A stretch of DNA of 64,000 bases, from contig CAXKVR010000276.1 in NCBI GenBank assembly GCA_964058845.1, positions 62,001 through 126,000 of the forward strand. Reading direction: 5' to 3'. The notes under the pieces are model-generated. The model searched no databases, was not told the origin of the DNA, and worked only from the letters and a program-made list of their open reading frames with translations. This document shows positions 13,601 through 24,152 of this stretch, piece by piece. The number at the start of each line of letters is the position of its first letter. Positions within the stretch are counted from its first letter, which is position 1. A program made the position numbers and the translations under genes. Source of the DNA: Carex sylvatica. Lineage: Eukaryota; Streptophyta; Magnoliopsida; Poales; Cyperaceae.

Positions 13601-14732
13601 AATACTTTATCCTGCCAAATTTTAGAAAAGAATAAGAAAAGATATCTAATGAAATTACTACATTATTCTGTAATATAGTACAAATTAACAATTTCTTTCC
13701 CTGAATGCATTAAAGGGGAAGAAAAGAGAAATTCTTCAATTCTCATAACAATTTCTTTCCCTTGTAACAAATGTTATAGACATGATAAATCCAAATCAAT
13801 TAAAGCACAAGAAGCAGTCAGATCCATAATCAGAACTTTTCATATAAGGGGACAATAAAAGAGACAAGTAGAACTTAGCAGACATAATCATGCTATTTGG
13901 TACTTCGATAAACCTTAAAATTTCTATTATAAACTGTAGCAGTGTTTTTGGCACAGGCTCCTCCAAAGATGAATTTAGCAGTACACACGGCATTTGATGT
14001 GTGCTTTTTGAATGTGCCTGTAAAAAGTGTGTTTCTAAACTGGGTTTGAGGGTCTCAACAAACAGATTGTGAGTTTTATTTTGCTTAATAAGGATTTTGT
14101 ATTTGGGTACCCTGCCAATGATGTAATGATGTAATGGTGTGCTGAATCCTTGCTCCTGCCTATCTAATGGGTCAGTTAGCTAGGTGCAGTAGCTAGTTAA
14201 TGATACTGCGTGTGTGTGACTGAGGCAGAAAGGGTACCCATTGGGTTTTTTTAGAAGGTTTTTGTTTTTTGAGATAGATGATGTGTAATGATGGTAATTT
14301 TTTTAGATTCAATTCAGCAACAACCTTTTTTCTCAAAATATAAAGACCATTAATCACACAATTTGATACCAGGGTACACCAGAAGAGGTATAAGAACGAT
14401 CTGGTACTCGAGTTTTACACCACAATAGGTGATTACGAAACCTAATCAGGCCAAAAGGATAACATAAAAAGCCTAATCAAGCTATGTAGCACTTTCGTGC
14501 ACCCCAAAAAGAGAATGCTGATCAGAAATCCCAGAGGTTTGCACGCTCCATGAGTCATGACACTGATTGAACAAAGTTTAGCATTCATTCACAGAGAGAG
14601 AGAGAAAGAGAGAAAGAGAGAGAGAGAGATGTACTTGCAGAGCTTGAGAAAGTTTTTAGTGGTGAGCGGACACCGGTCTGTGTGCAGATCAATTACTAAA
14701 TCTCCTACGCTGGTCACTATCAGCACAGACAT
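7674..14732 (-). CDS. CYP59: CYP59-type cyclophilin with RRM, CCHC zinc knuckle and RS/RD tail; 14 exons, 545 aa
   Basis: CYP59 is a nuclear multidomain cyclophilin linked in Arabidopsis to RNA polymerase II C-terminal-domain phosphorylation and pre-mRNA processing (family knowledge). Exons in order of translation: 14635-14732, 13507-13611, 12982-13099, 12661-12711, 12462-12559, 11947-12046, 11603-11722, 10380-10457, 10007-10053, 9854-9909, 9699-9739, 9296-9404, 8445-8565 and 7674-8169. The cyclophilin domain covers about residues 1-165 and includes [21 protein letters not shown] carries Lys where classical cyclophilins have the catalytic Arg. The RRM runs from about residue 245 (VLFVCKL) with [10 protein letters not shown] as RNP1. 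The CCHC knuckle uses Cys343, Cys346, His351 and Cys356. The last exon encodes an Arg/Asp/Glu/Lys/Ser-rich tail of about 165 residues. The intron after exon 11 starts GC (GCAAGT), a rare but valid donor. All phases agree and no stop interrupts the frame. A few residues ([10 protein letters not shown]) look longer than I recall for the family. Confidence 0.95.
8915..9267. repeat. Direct duplication of about 150 bp inside CYP59 intron 12
   Basis: A segment starting AACATGTTATGTATTT at 8915-9064 recurs, diverged, at 9119-9267. Both copies end GTGGAAGAGGGTCTAAA. The spacer between them also repeats ACAAGGGCATAAGAGGC. The duplication lies wholly in the intron between exons 12 and 13 and leaves the coding sequence intact. 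Confidence 0.75.
10920..11529. mobile_element. Non-autonomous hAT-like element in CYP59 intron 7
   Basis: The left end TAGGGGTGTCAATG and right end CATTAACATCCCTA form imperfect terminal inverted repeats of the TAGGGGTG type common in plant hAT elements. The interior has paired motifs such as GGGTAAGGTTATGGG-like and GGTATGGGTACG. The flanks CTCTTTGG and GTCTGTGG resemble a degenerate 8-bp duplication only loosely. No transposase frame is present. Confidence 0.6.
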
Positions 14733-15195
14733 TTCTCTCTCTTTGTTGAGCTTGTTGAGAAATTTCCAGTACGACTGCTAAATGGACGGGTCTCGGCTCA
14801 AACCGTGTGCACTCCAGTAATTTGAACAGTCTGTCCTGTTCAGACTCGGCCTGTACTTGAGCAAGAAAATTCAAATAAACAAATAATTATTTACTGTACC
14901 ACATTACATATATGGTGGTTCATCATGGTACAAAATTCAAGGTTTACAGACTATCCCTCATGGCTCATGACTCCCTCTTTTGATATACCCTTTAAAAACC
15001 TTAAAATTATGTAATTTAGATAAGGAACTTTTGCCTTTCTTCCCTTTAAACATAATATCATACTTACACTTCTAAATTTGCAAAAATGAAAAAGAAACCA
15101 TAACTTTTCTTCACTATGTCAATCTGTCAAACACCTAATGAGCATAAAAAAAAGAAAGTTATAAGTCCCTATGCTTATTCCTTTTGCATAAAAAC

Positions 15196-15249
15196 AAATA
15201 ATTACCAATATATTAGTATCTTAAGATACTAATATATTGGTAATTATTT
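15196..15249. repeat. Perfect 54-bp palindrome
   Basis: Arms 15196-15222 and 15223-15249 are exact reverse complements with no spacer, meeting at CTTAAG. Each arm contains AATTACCAATATATTAG. It lies about 465 bp upstream of the CYP59 start codon, probably in its promoter or leader. Confidence 0.9.
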
Positions 15250-15909
15250 ACAGTTTCTTCTTAAGATATATATTTTTTTTTGTTGTTGTTGTAAGCTCTT
15301 AAGCAATTGCATTAAAACATCAGAGTAAATTATAAGTTTGTTCCAGCGTAGATATATAATTACACATAGCATCCTATACACTGAACTACTTATAAAATCT
15401 CTCACTGCTAAAAATTAAAGAGAAGAGAAAAAAAAAAGTAAAACTAGTTGTGAAATGTTTAGTTCGCGCCAGATTAGCAATTCAATGGGCCTATTCATTC
15501 TCTTATCTTAGTATGCAACCATAGCAGTTGAGTGAGTGTGACTACACCGTGTCAACACTGCCTAGAAGGATATGCACCCGAGAGGCACTGAATCAAACTG
15601 GACTAGAAACTGAATCAATCGGACCAAGACAGTCACCACTTAACTGAGGAGGCACTGAATCAAAACCAGACAGAGAACTAAATCAGCTAGACCAGAACAA
15701 TCACCTCACAGAAGTCACATCAGAAGAGAGAAGAAGGAGAGGAGGAAGAGGGAAAGAGGGAGAAAAAGATGAAGGAGACAACATATTCATCACCATCACC
15801 ACAACCATAACAACACGTACCTTATTCATATATAGTTATATTAGATACTACGGGGTGAAACAAATTTACAACACCTTCAGTCGAACCCGGAGGATTGAGT
15901 CAAATCGAA

Positions 15910-16095
15910 GAGCAGTGACCAGATCCGTCGGACGGAAGCACCTGCTCGGTTAGAATGAGGCAAGATGAAACGACGAGCGGTGGCCAGATCCGTTCGACAG
16001 AAGCACATGCTCGGATGGGGCGAGGCGAAGCTTCGAGCGGCAGTCAGATTCATCAGATATAATCATCCACTCAAATGAAGCAAAGTGAAGTGGAA
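15910..16095. repeat. Degenerate tandem repeat, about 60-65 bp unit, three copies
   Basis: Copies start at 15910 (GAGCAGTGACCAGATCCGTC), 15975 (GAGCGGTGGCCAGATCCGTT) and 16035 (GAGCGGCAGTCAGATTCATC). Divergence increases toward the third copy. The block is GC-richer than its surroundings; an open frame on the - strand reads through it but has no known domain. Confidence 0.7.
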
Positions 16096-16527
16096 TGAGG
16101 GTGGAGACAAAGGTGGAGAGGCCGACTCTCAAAACTGCAGACTTGATTTTCTGATCGCCTTTGAGGAGTTAGCGAAGATCCCTAGGTGCGGTGCGGACTC
16201 CCGAAAGATATGGCTTCTTTGACGTTCAAAAAAATTAACTATTCTTTAAGATACTAAATACCTATATAAAACATGATATAGAATTCTTCCAAATTTTTTG
16301 CATAAAAACAAATAATTTCAAGTTTTGAGAAGCAAATTGCTTCTCCACAGCCAAAGAGAACATTGACTTCAATAGAATGATATTACCACAGTTAAAGAGA
16401 ACTTTGATACTGATTTTTTTGTTCCCATTTGAAATCTTTCTAACTAAAAAAAACCAACAATTTCAACTTTTGAGGGGCAAATTGCTTCAATTGACAACTC
16501 TAAACCCTGTACCATTTATTTCAATTC

Positions 16528-16543
16528 CTAAACCCTAAACCCT
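16528..16543. repeat. Short telomere-like/telo-box sequence
   Basis: CCTAAACCCTAAACCC matches two units of the plant telomeric repeat. Such short stretches (telo-boxes) occur in plant promoters of translation-related genes and also by chance, so this is not evidence of a telomere. Confidence 0.4.
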
Positions 16544-16557
16544 CTATCATAAGCCCT

Positions 16558-16729
16558 AAATCAATGATTTTTTTTAGCAACATTACCAAAGAAAAAAATC
16601 TAAAGCAACGAAAAAGTCAAATATATCAGTTTATCGCAAACACTATCTCACAAAACCCAAATCAATTAATTTTTGGCAACATGATCAAACAAAAATCTAA
16701 AGCAACGAAAAAGTAAAAGAAATCAGTTT
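16558..16729. repeat. Direct repeat of about 75 bp, two diverged copies
   Basis: Copy 1 (16558-16637) and copy 2 (16659-16729) share ATCTAAAGCAACGAAAAAGT and a TCAGTTT tail. They lie beside the purine-rich block and have no coding potential. Confidence 0.6.
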
Positions 16730-16737
16730 GAAATGTT

Positions 16738-17116
16738 ACCTGGAGAAGGAGAAGAAGATATCACAGAAGAGACGCGAACTCGGCAGTTGATCTCAATCGG
16801 ACGGAGCAGAGGTAGAGTTGGTCCAATTTGGGAGAGGAGAAGAGAATCGCATATGAATGAGAGAGAGATGGCGGAAGAGAGGAGAGGCCGAAGGGAACTA
16901 GGGAAGAGAGATGGTGGAAGAGAAGAGAAGCCGAAAGGAAGGTGGAGGCGGACCGCGAATTTGAGAACTTCCGAGAGAATTGAAGATTTAGAGAATATTA
17001 GCAAACAGATCTAACCGTCAGATGGAAATGAGACAGATCTAATATGGATCATACGAAGGAGAGAGGAGGGTATTGTAGATATACAGTAATCGGCTCCATC
17101 ATTAGATTATATATAA
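16738..17116 (-). promoter_or_regulatory. Possible - strand promoter and leader exon
   Basis: Read on the - strand, a TATA-like stretch near 17103-17116 is followed by a pyrimidine-rich block typical of plant leaders, ending in CTCCAG/GTAACA at 16738, a good donor. One reading is a distant 5' non-coding exon of CYP59, spliced across about 2 kb; another is an unrelated non-coding transcript or simply biased sequence. There is no direct support for any of these. Confidence 0.2.
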
Positions 17117-18932
17117 AAGAAGTGTTCGCTCCTTTAATTCACGAGCCGTCATGTCAATTCAGCAGGGCTACCGACTAGAAGAAAATTTGAGCCCAAATTT
17201 TATTCGAGTTAATTGTAGGCTCTGGGCCTTAGTGTTGGGCCTGTTTAACTTTGGTTAGAATAAGAAAGACAGAAGGTGCAATAATTTAGTTGTTGGAATT
17301 ATTTTTTTCATAGGTTTATAGAACATAGAATGACAATCAATTTTTATCATGTAAAAAAAAGACATAAAATGAGTAAAAAAAAAAATTTTGGAAAAAAGAG
17401 AAAAAAAATGAAAAAAAGAATTACTATGTTCCTTTCTATTCAATTTATGGAATCATTTTTTCTATTTTTTATTATATTTTGCTCATTTTGGTTTGAACCA
17501 CGATTTTATCATGTGCGACAAAAAAGTGTTGTTGACTGATCCTTTTCTTAATATTAATTTATTTTTGTCATCCGTGATGTGAGCTCGAAACATATCTAGG
17601 AACAGCATATGGGTTTTTCATCGAGAACTGAGGTGTAATGTCTATCGAATCTACTTTCGATTTACTTTCAGATTTGTGCGTACAAAAATTAAAATAGATA
17701 CACACAAATTTTAAAATAGAGCGCATGCATTTAAAAGTGGATCGGGCAGTGATTGAGTTCATCAAACTACTGAAGATTCGATGGACATCGAACCTGTATA
17801 CTCTCAATTTCTTTTTATAAAGAAAAATATATATATATACACACACAAAAGACCGATATGTATCATCAATCTTTTACGTAAACTAAATTTCATTGACACG
17901 ATTTTGTTAAAAAAAAACGGTTTTAATATGAACCTTTTATCTTTTCGATCGAGCATATGAAACTTTTTTGGGCAACGGCTAAACCATTATTTTAAATTTC
18001 AAATTTTCTAATCTAGCAGTTGACATGTATACTACTCTACTGCTTATATCTCCTATTCTTCATTATATATTGTATATTTTGTTTTCATTTGCCTTTGTAT
18101 AATTAACTACATCAGATTTTATGCACATTTTGTATTATATAATATAATTAGTGGATCAGTTATTGAGTTCCTTTTACATATTATTAGTAAAAAACTTCTT
18201 ATACTTTTTAATTATTGTATAAATCTCAAAATGTTTTTCTAGAAAAAAATAGATTTCCAAATTGAACTAGCCGATCCCTACTGAATCTTTTAATTTTACA
18301 GATAACATACTAATTCCAATTCTTATTAAGCAAATGGATGATCCCAATATATACTCAGCTAATAGCTACCTTTTCTCGAAAAAAAGTAGCTATTAGCTAA
18401 AGTTTCGATAAAAAAAAGATTTACAACCTAATTACATCAACAAAATAAAATTACAAAAAAGCGGTGGAGCTCACTGACCACGCTCTACACAACTGAAGTA
18501 GACTGGCTTTGAGGAAGACGAGCTTCTGCAGTCTGTTTACTCTTAGTGATTCCAGTTTTCTTTGACCCTATATATTGCTCGTATATATTTAAATCTACTC
18601 CTAAAATGTATATACGTACGTACAGAACCATATGATCACACGCCGACTCTTTCAAAAAGTGTCAACATCGATCATCCGTGAAGTTATCCGGTTATATATT
18701 AGCCAAAGAATAGGAAAAACACACACACACAGAGATAATGCACATAACATGATCCGAACCAAATTGTACCACAGTGAACAAAATGATCATCGGAACCAGT
18801 ATGATCACTCCAGTTATATAAAATATACAGTATACAATGTTTGTTGTATCTATCTATAACTTTATGTATATCAGCATATAATTCTTCTCTATATGTCATT
18901 TTATTTACATGACAGTCTACTGATTCAGTACC

Positions 18933-19388
18933 TCATTTAAGAAACAACCCATAAGAACAGCTAGGGGATGAAATGGTAAGCTCTAGGTTTATGCTCTGCT
19001 GCATTTCACATTTGCTCTGCTGCTTTTCATTGCCATTTCTTTTGTGGTTCAGATATTGCAAAAGTTCTTCAGTGTCCTCAAAATCAACATTTGCGGTCCT
19101 TTGATCGGGCGTTTGCCTCTGCATGAAGGATGAAGATAGACCGAGGCTGCAGTTCATGTTTCGTTCTTGCAGTATCTGTTGAGAATGTCCCTCCTGAAAT
19201 AACTGTAGATATGACATAACCGTGTGGAATTTGTATATGTTACTGGAATATCATGCAGCATGCATTGAATGTATATACTTTTTGTTTTGATATAATATTT
19301 CTTAAGCCAGAAGCTAGTTACTTCTCTTTTTTGGTGTTCTTGACATCAGGTATTTATTTGAGATGAGAACAAGTTAAGGTTCAGATCG

Positions 19389-19428
<40 letters not shown>

Positions 19429-21239
19429 GCATTTTTCATTTAATAATATAAGCATATTCGGTCGGTGAATGGAAGGTGTAAAAGGCTCTGCCAGTATTTT
19501 CCAACGTAAATCCAAGTATTCAACCAATGTGCTTATAGAAATGGAGGTTTTCATGCAAGCATCATGCATGCATTGATTTATGCTGGTGCTGCATCCATGT
19601 GGTGTTTTTTTTTTTTAAACAATCTAAAAAGATAACTGAATTAGGCATAATATATCATATTTACTTAAGCATTGAGTTATGAGAAATATTTAATTAGCAA
19701 GTGTTATAATTAACTTCTAGCCAGCTGTATGCAGACCCGGCCGTGCATAGCTAATTGTAGGTGTGTAAATGTATTCAATTGCAACTCGAAAGTTATTAAT
19801 TTCTTTGGGACCTTCAAGGTATATTAATTCAAAGAAAATAATGAAAAGTTATTATCCCAATTAACTAATGATAATAGATCAATAAATTAACAGTATACTT
19901 TGGGAATAATAGACAAACCTCATCTTTTGTCTTCATACAATCATCTTGAGCTGGATTAATCGAGCTTCTGTTCACCAAAATTGGAGTAAAATATATATGA
20001 AATCAGAAATCTCAAAACAAATATCTATAGTTTAGGCTAATAAATTCAAGTATTAATTATGAAAAATGTATGTATAGTTAAATGCTCACATTTCAGATAA
20101 GTCGAGGCATTTTTGGGAAACTGATGGTTCTTTGCATTTTACTTGCTCGAGTCCATAAGTTTCTTTTATAGATATCATTTGTTTCTGGACACTAGGATGG
20201 TCGCTTATGCTCCTATACATCTGCAATTATATATATATCAAAACTATATTAATTACTGTCAGAATTAAATCACACATTCATATACTATATATGTCTATTT
20301 CATGTAAATTTCTTATGTCGCTTCTCTAAACTTATTTTTAAAAATTGGCTAACAATTTGAAATAGTATAGAGAGTTTGACATTTCCTGTTCAGGTTAGCT
20401 ACTTACGTACATTTTTATCCATTCATTCTTTATTCTTGATATATTCTTGATATATTTAGTTGGCTAGATTGATAATAAGAAAGAAATCACGATTAATTAA
20501 AGCGGATAAACAGCAACTTACACAATCAATCAAAAAAATATGTATATTTAACAGGAAATAATATTTTGACTGTTGCAATTAATTCATTAAAATCGACTTT
20601 GATATACTAATTAATAAATTAGATTTCATCTAAGAAAGGAAAAGTAAGTCTTAGATTAGGTATGAAAAAAATTAGGAACCTTTAATATAAGAAAAAGAAA
20701 ACAAGAAAATTGAAAGTACGTAAACTATAATATATATGTACCTGGAGATGGCTTTTTACATGAGAAATATTAACTCCGTTCACCCCCATTAATTGTAAAA
20801 TCCTCTTTGGTGTTGCTTCTACAATTGCAAATCACGATATATATATTGATAACGATAACGATGACAGACATAATTAAGTTGCAAAGAACATATATAACTT
20901 AAGTATCTTTTCAAATAAACTATATCGATCTTTATTTCATTTCAATTCTGCTGATGATGTGCCATCATTCTAGCTAATATCTCCGGCCGGGGTCCAGTCT
21001 AGGCTGGTATGATATATAATAAAGCCGCAAGAATTAATTAATATTTACATTGAAATGATCAAAGCATATGAAAAGTATTAAATGAGAAATAAATTAAAGA
21101 GGTACAAACTGTGAGGCCCTCCAAGGCAATCTATGGCATCAACAAAACGACGATGAAGATCCTCCGTCCATTTCATGCGCGGTATATCTGATCGGTTGTA
21201 TTGCCGTAGCCCTCTTCTGTCTATTCCTTTCATCATCAT
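18933..21239 (-). CDS. GARP (G2-like) Myb-type transcription factor, 5 exons, 215 aa
   Basis: This is a plant GARP/G2-like DNA-binding protein, similar in layout to the uncharacterised Arabidopsis At1g14600 group (family recognition from motifs). Exons in order of translation: 21110-21239, 20742-20818, 20090-20220, 19919-19967 and 18933-19193; all junctions are GT-AG and in phase. The single Myb-like repeat covers about residues 20-74, from RMKWTEDLHRRFVDAIDCLG through HKATPKRILQLMG to SHVKSHLQMYRS. The SHLQMYR signature is diagnostic of GARP proteins. The C-terminus carries INLELTISS, an LxLxI-like motif near the end that may act as an EAR-type repression motif (inference). Three consecutive ATGs open the frame, and the first was chosen. 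I see no MYB-CC coiled coil. Intron 4 contains a 35-base G run. No target can be named. Confidence 0.88.
19392..19426. repeat. Uninterrupted run of 35 G
   Basis: A pure G homopolymer (C on the gene strand) lies in intron 4 of the GARP gene. It can in principle form stacked G-quadruplexes, or an i-motif on the other strand. Its exact length is unreliable because sequencing and assembly commonly miscount such runs. Confidence 0.9.
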
Positions 21240-21261
21240 ATATATCTTCTCTCTTCAAGCT

Positions 21262-21290
21262 CTCTCTTTTCTCTCTCTCTCTCTCTCTCT
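21262..21290. repeat. CT microsatellite in the GARP leader
   Basis: TCTCTCTTTTCTCTCTCTCT lies just upstream of the GARP start codon; on the gene strand it is a GA repeat, common in plant 5' leaders. It may be transcribed. Confidence 0.7.
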
Positions 21291-21299
21291 GTTAATACC

Positions 21300-22740
21300 T
21301 GCTTTTGTCTTCCTCTAACCTAAAACCTCTTTGACAATAATTAGAAACACCTTTTGGGGATCAGGTACAGAATTAAGTTTGGCAAGAATTTACGTATCCA
21401 AATCCTCCTAAATTTGGTAAGGACTCTCTCTATATAAGGTTAGGGGTATGATTGTATGAATCTTCACTTTTCTGACTCAGTCCAGTCAAACATACTAATC
21501 TCTTGCTTCCAAAAGTCTCAGCATGAAAATTACATAATTGCGGCTTCAACCTAACTTTCAGAAACAAATTGGGTACGTACGATTTAGAATATTATTACAA
21601 TGGTCAATTTTACAAACTTACACAATGAAATTATAATATTTTCTTCAAGGCAACACGTTCAACGACCAATATGCGCTTCGGTACAAGTAATTAAGCTAGT
21701 CAATTAGAGGGATAATTTGCCGGATAAATATAACACTAAAAATAATGATGCATCCATGATTGAGCAGATTTCCAACAGATGAAATAAAGTGCTTAGAAGA
21801 AAGAATAGAAACCTAGTCGTCTCTCTCATCTTCTTTCTTTCATCTCGCGTCGCAAGTTTTTTCAGCCCCGTCTATTTTCTTCCTCCCATCTCTTCACCAG
21901 CAAGCTTTCTCAGCATCGTCCTCGTCTCCCGCTCCCGACAACCCCTCTTCTTCCTCCTCTGCCCTATTTCACTCTCATCCACCCCAATTTCTTTTCAAAA
22001 AATTATAGACGCCAGCAATCGCTACTCGTTCCTGTCCTCCTACTCTAGCACCTATCTGTCGGGAGAAGAGAAAGTTGACGATAATAGCTTTAGTCGTTAT
22101 CTCTCTTGTCTATCGGCACCTTCTCTTCCTTCATCATTGTTGGGAGAACTAAGAGGACAGTTGGCGGTAATAGTCCTAGTTGTTGGCTCTCATCTCTCTT
22201 TGCACTCCCACCACCGTTTTTTGTGTTGTTAGATGTTGATGTTTAGATGTGGATGTTTTTTAGATGTTGACGTAGTTTGGATGATGTTTTGAATGTAGAA
22301 CGATGGATGTATTTTACTTTTTAATTAATAAAAATTATGCTTGACAGCCACTATCAAAGTTAAAAAAAATAAAAAAATAAAAAATAAAGTGCTCCATCGA
22401 TCACTAACAGTTATAAGTTTGTCCAAATTTCTCTTCCTGTTGCTGCTTTCATCGTAGATGTTGATGTAGCACATTTTTCAACAACAAAGCAACAGACAAG
22501 TTTATCTTTAAAATAAATAATTTGTGGGTAATTAACTTTTAATTTGTTGATAGATTTGGACTCATGGGCGTGGAGCATATATAGCAGTATATGAAATGGA
22601 ATTATTGCTCTCATTTTATCTCTCTCTCTCTATATATATATATACCGCAGTGCCTATCTCACTACTGTAATAATTTTTTTTTTTTTTTAAACTTGGCAGC
22701 AATCCCTTTTTTTTTTTTTTAAACTTAGCAGCAATTTCAT
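21300..22740. other. Intergenic region upstream of the GARP gene
   Basis: A + strand open frame at 21789-22232 begins at GTG and encodes a Ser/Leu/Phe/Pro-rich, low-complexity product with no domain; I do not accept it as a gene. Two near-copies of TTTTTTTTAAACTTGGCAGC occur at about 22680 and 22710, just before the LTR that follows. Confidence 0.4.
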
Positions 22741-24152
22741 TGATGTGAGATTTTTATTCTCTTATGCAAGTAATAAATCCTAGTTTATACTCAATTTGAT
22801 TGCAAGTGTACAACCTAGTCAAGTAGTACTTAGGAATCGTCTCCACAGGGACAAGTCGAAATATCAATTATATCCTAACGATTTAATTTAGTAAAAGCGA
22901 AGTAAAAAATGTTTTGTTTGTTTAAGAGGTTTGTTTGGTAGTAATTAAACTGAATTAAACTAAAGTCTTAAAGCGAAATTTGGTTTTAAACAAGTAAGAA
23001 AAATTAGGGTTTCTTAGGGTTCCTATCCACTAATGTCATGATTAATTGATTCGTTAAATTTGTTCTTATAGTTATGAAGGCACAGTTGGATGTTGTAGGT
23101 ACAAAGTGATATCTCTATATTAATACCATCTTCAAATTAGAATAAACGTCACCTCTCGGTACTTGGCTACACTAATCTAAAGTCATTAAGTTCTTTACTG
23201 TCCCAATTTATCTAGAAAGCTATTCGTCACCTCTCAGTACTTGGCACAATTTTCTAAACTATTGGGTGAAGCCCGTATAAGACACGCGTCACCTCTCGGT
23301 ACTTAGCCTATCAAATACCCTATTCTTTATGGTCGAAACTTAATATTCAATTTCTCAATTGCAAATACTAAATCCTAAGATTTCATGTGATTTCGATTAA
23401 GTCTTCACAATCAATTAGAATAGAGAATAGATCATAATAAAGAACAAGAAGATATGAGATAAAACCAACTAAATCATAGCAAAAATTTCAATTACAGCCC
23501 TAATTAACCCTAGAAAAGCCTTTAGCCAGTCATGGCTAAAACACAAATGAAATTAAAAGAGTTCAAAGAGTTCCAATGGAAAGAAAAATAATAAAACCCC
23601 ATTGATCAATGATGTTCTTTTCTCCCTTCTTTCTCTCCTTTTTCTCCTCTATTTTCTCTCTTCTTTTCTGTCTAAAAACTGTCTAATTCTCTTCCTAAAA
23701 ACCGTCCTCTCCCTTTTTTCCCAAAATAAAATAAATAAAAATAGCAAATTCGGGCTCTGAACTGACATATTACGAGCCGCAATGAATGGAGGCAGTTATA
23801 CTTGTCGCGCAGAAACTGTAGAAGTCATTACAGGCCGCAATGAATATGGCTACGGGCCGCAATGAATGCGCAGGAATAAAAGGCTCTGCCTTGTTTTGTT
23901 GCGGGCCGCAATAGGAATCATTTCGGGCCGCAATAACATTGACAGTTGCTCCAATCTTCGTGCTGACTTGCTACAAATCACCCGTTTTGCTCCGTTAAGC
24001 TCCAAATACTTGATTACCTGTAAAATAAAAATAGCTAGGGCAGTAACTTGAACTTTCGGACATTTTTACCTAATTAAACCTAATTTAATCAAAACTTGGC
24101 TTAATTTACATAACTAATCCTAGGTTTCAATAAACACAATTTCGGCTTATCA
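22741..24152 (-). mobile_element. Probable solo LTR, Ty3/Gypsy-like, reversed
   Basis: Read on the - strand the unit starts TGATAAGCCGAAATTG and ends CTCACATCA, giving TG...CA ends. Near its 3' end it has CCTGTGGAGACGATTCC, then GTACACTTGCAATC, matching a motif seen in the LTRs at 40206-42136 and near 37730. Internally GTCACCTCTCGGTACTTGGC recurs three times (about 23149, 23226, 23288), and GGGCCGCAATGAATG-type units recur near 23770-23935. No coding region is present. The flanking pentamers TTCAT and CCCAT match at only three of five positions, so the ends are provisional. Confidence 0.6.

Larger units (their letters stand above)
14733..18932. other. Intergenic region between CYP59 and the GARP gene
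   Basis: No complete gene is seen. The part next to 14733 should contain the CYP59 leader and promoter. The stretch 15720-16140 is GC-richer and repetitive. From 16740 to 17000 the + strand is strongly purine-rich, so the open frames on both strands there reflect biased composition. The 17100-18930 part is AT-rich and shows only a short hairpin (AGCTAATAGCTAC and its complement, about 18358-18398). Confidence 0.5.

Noticed and set aside
16528..16560. Interstitial telomere
   Set aside because: Only about two CCTAAAC units are present, far too few; it is better read as a telo-box or chance.
16723..17014. Overlapping open frames of 93 aa on both strands
   Set aside because: The + strand is strongly purine-biased here, which removes stops on both strands. 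Neither product has a domain, and a - strand leader exon is at least as plausible.
21789..22232. 147-aa open frame on the + strand
   Set aside because: It starts at GTG rather than ATG, is low-complexity Ser/Leu/Phe/Pro-rich, and shows no splice structure or domain.
22660..22690. CACTACTGTAATAA as the left end of the CACTA element ending at 36002
   Set aside because: Beyond CACTACT the match to the right terminus is poor, the span would be 13 kb and would include a foreign solo LTR and an F-box gene.
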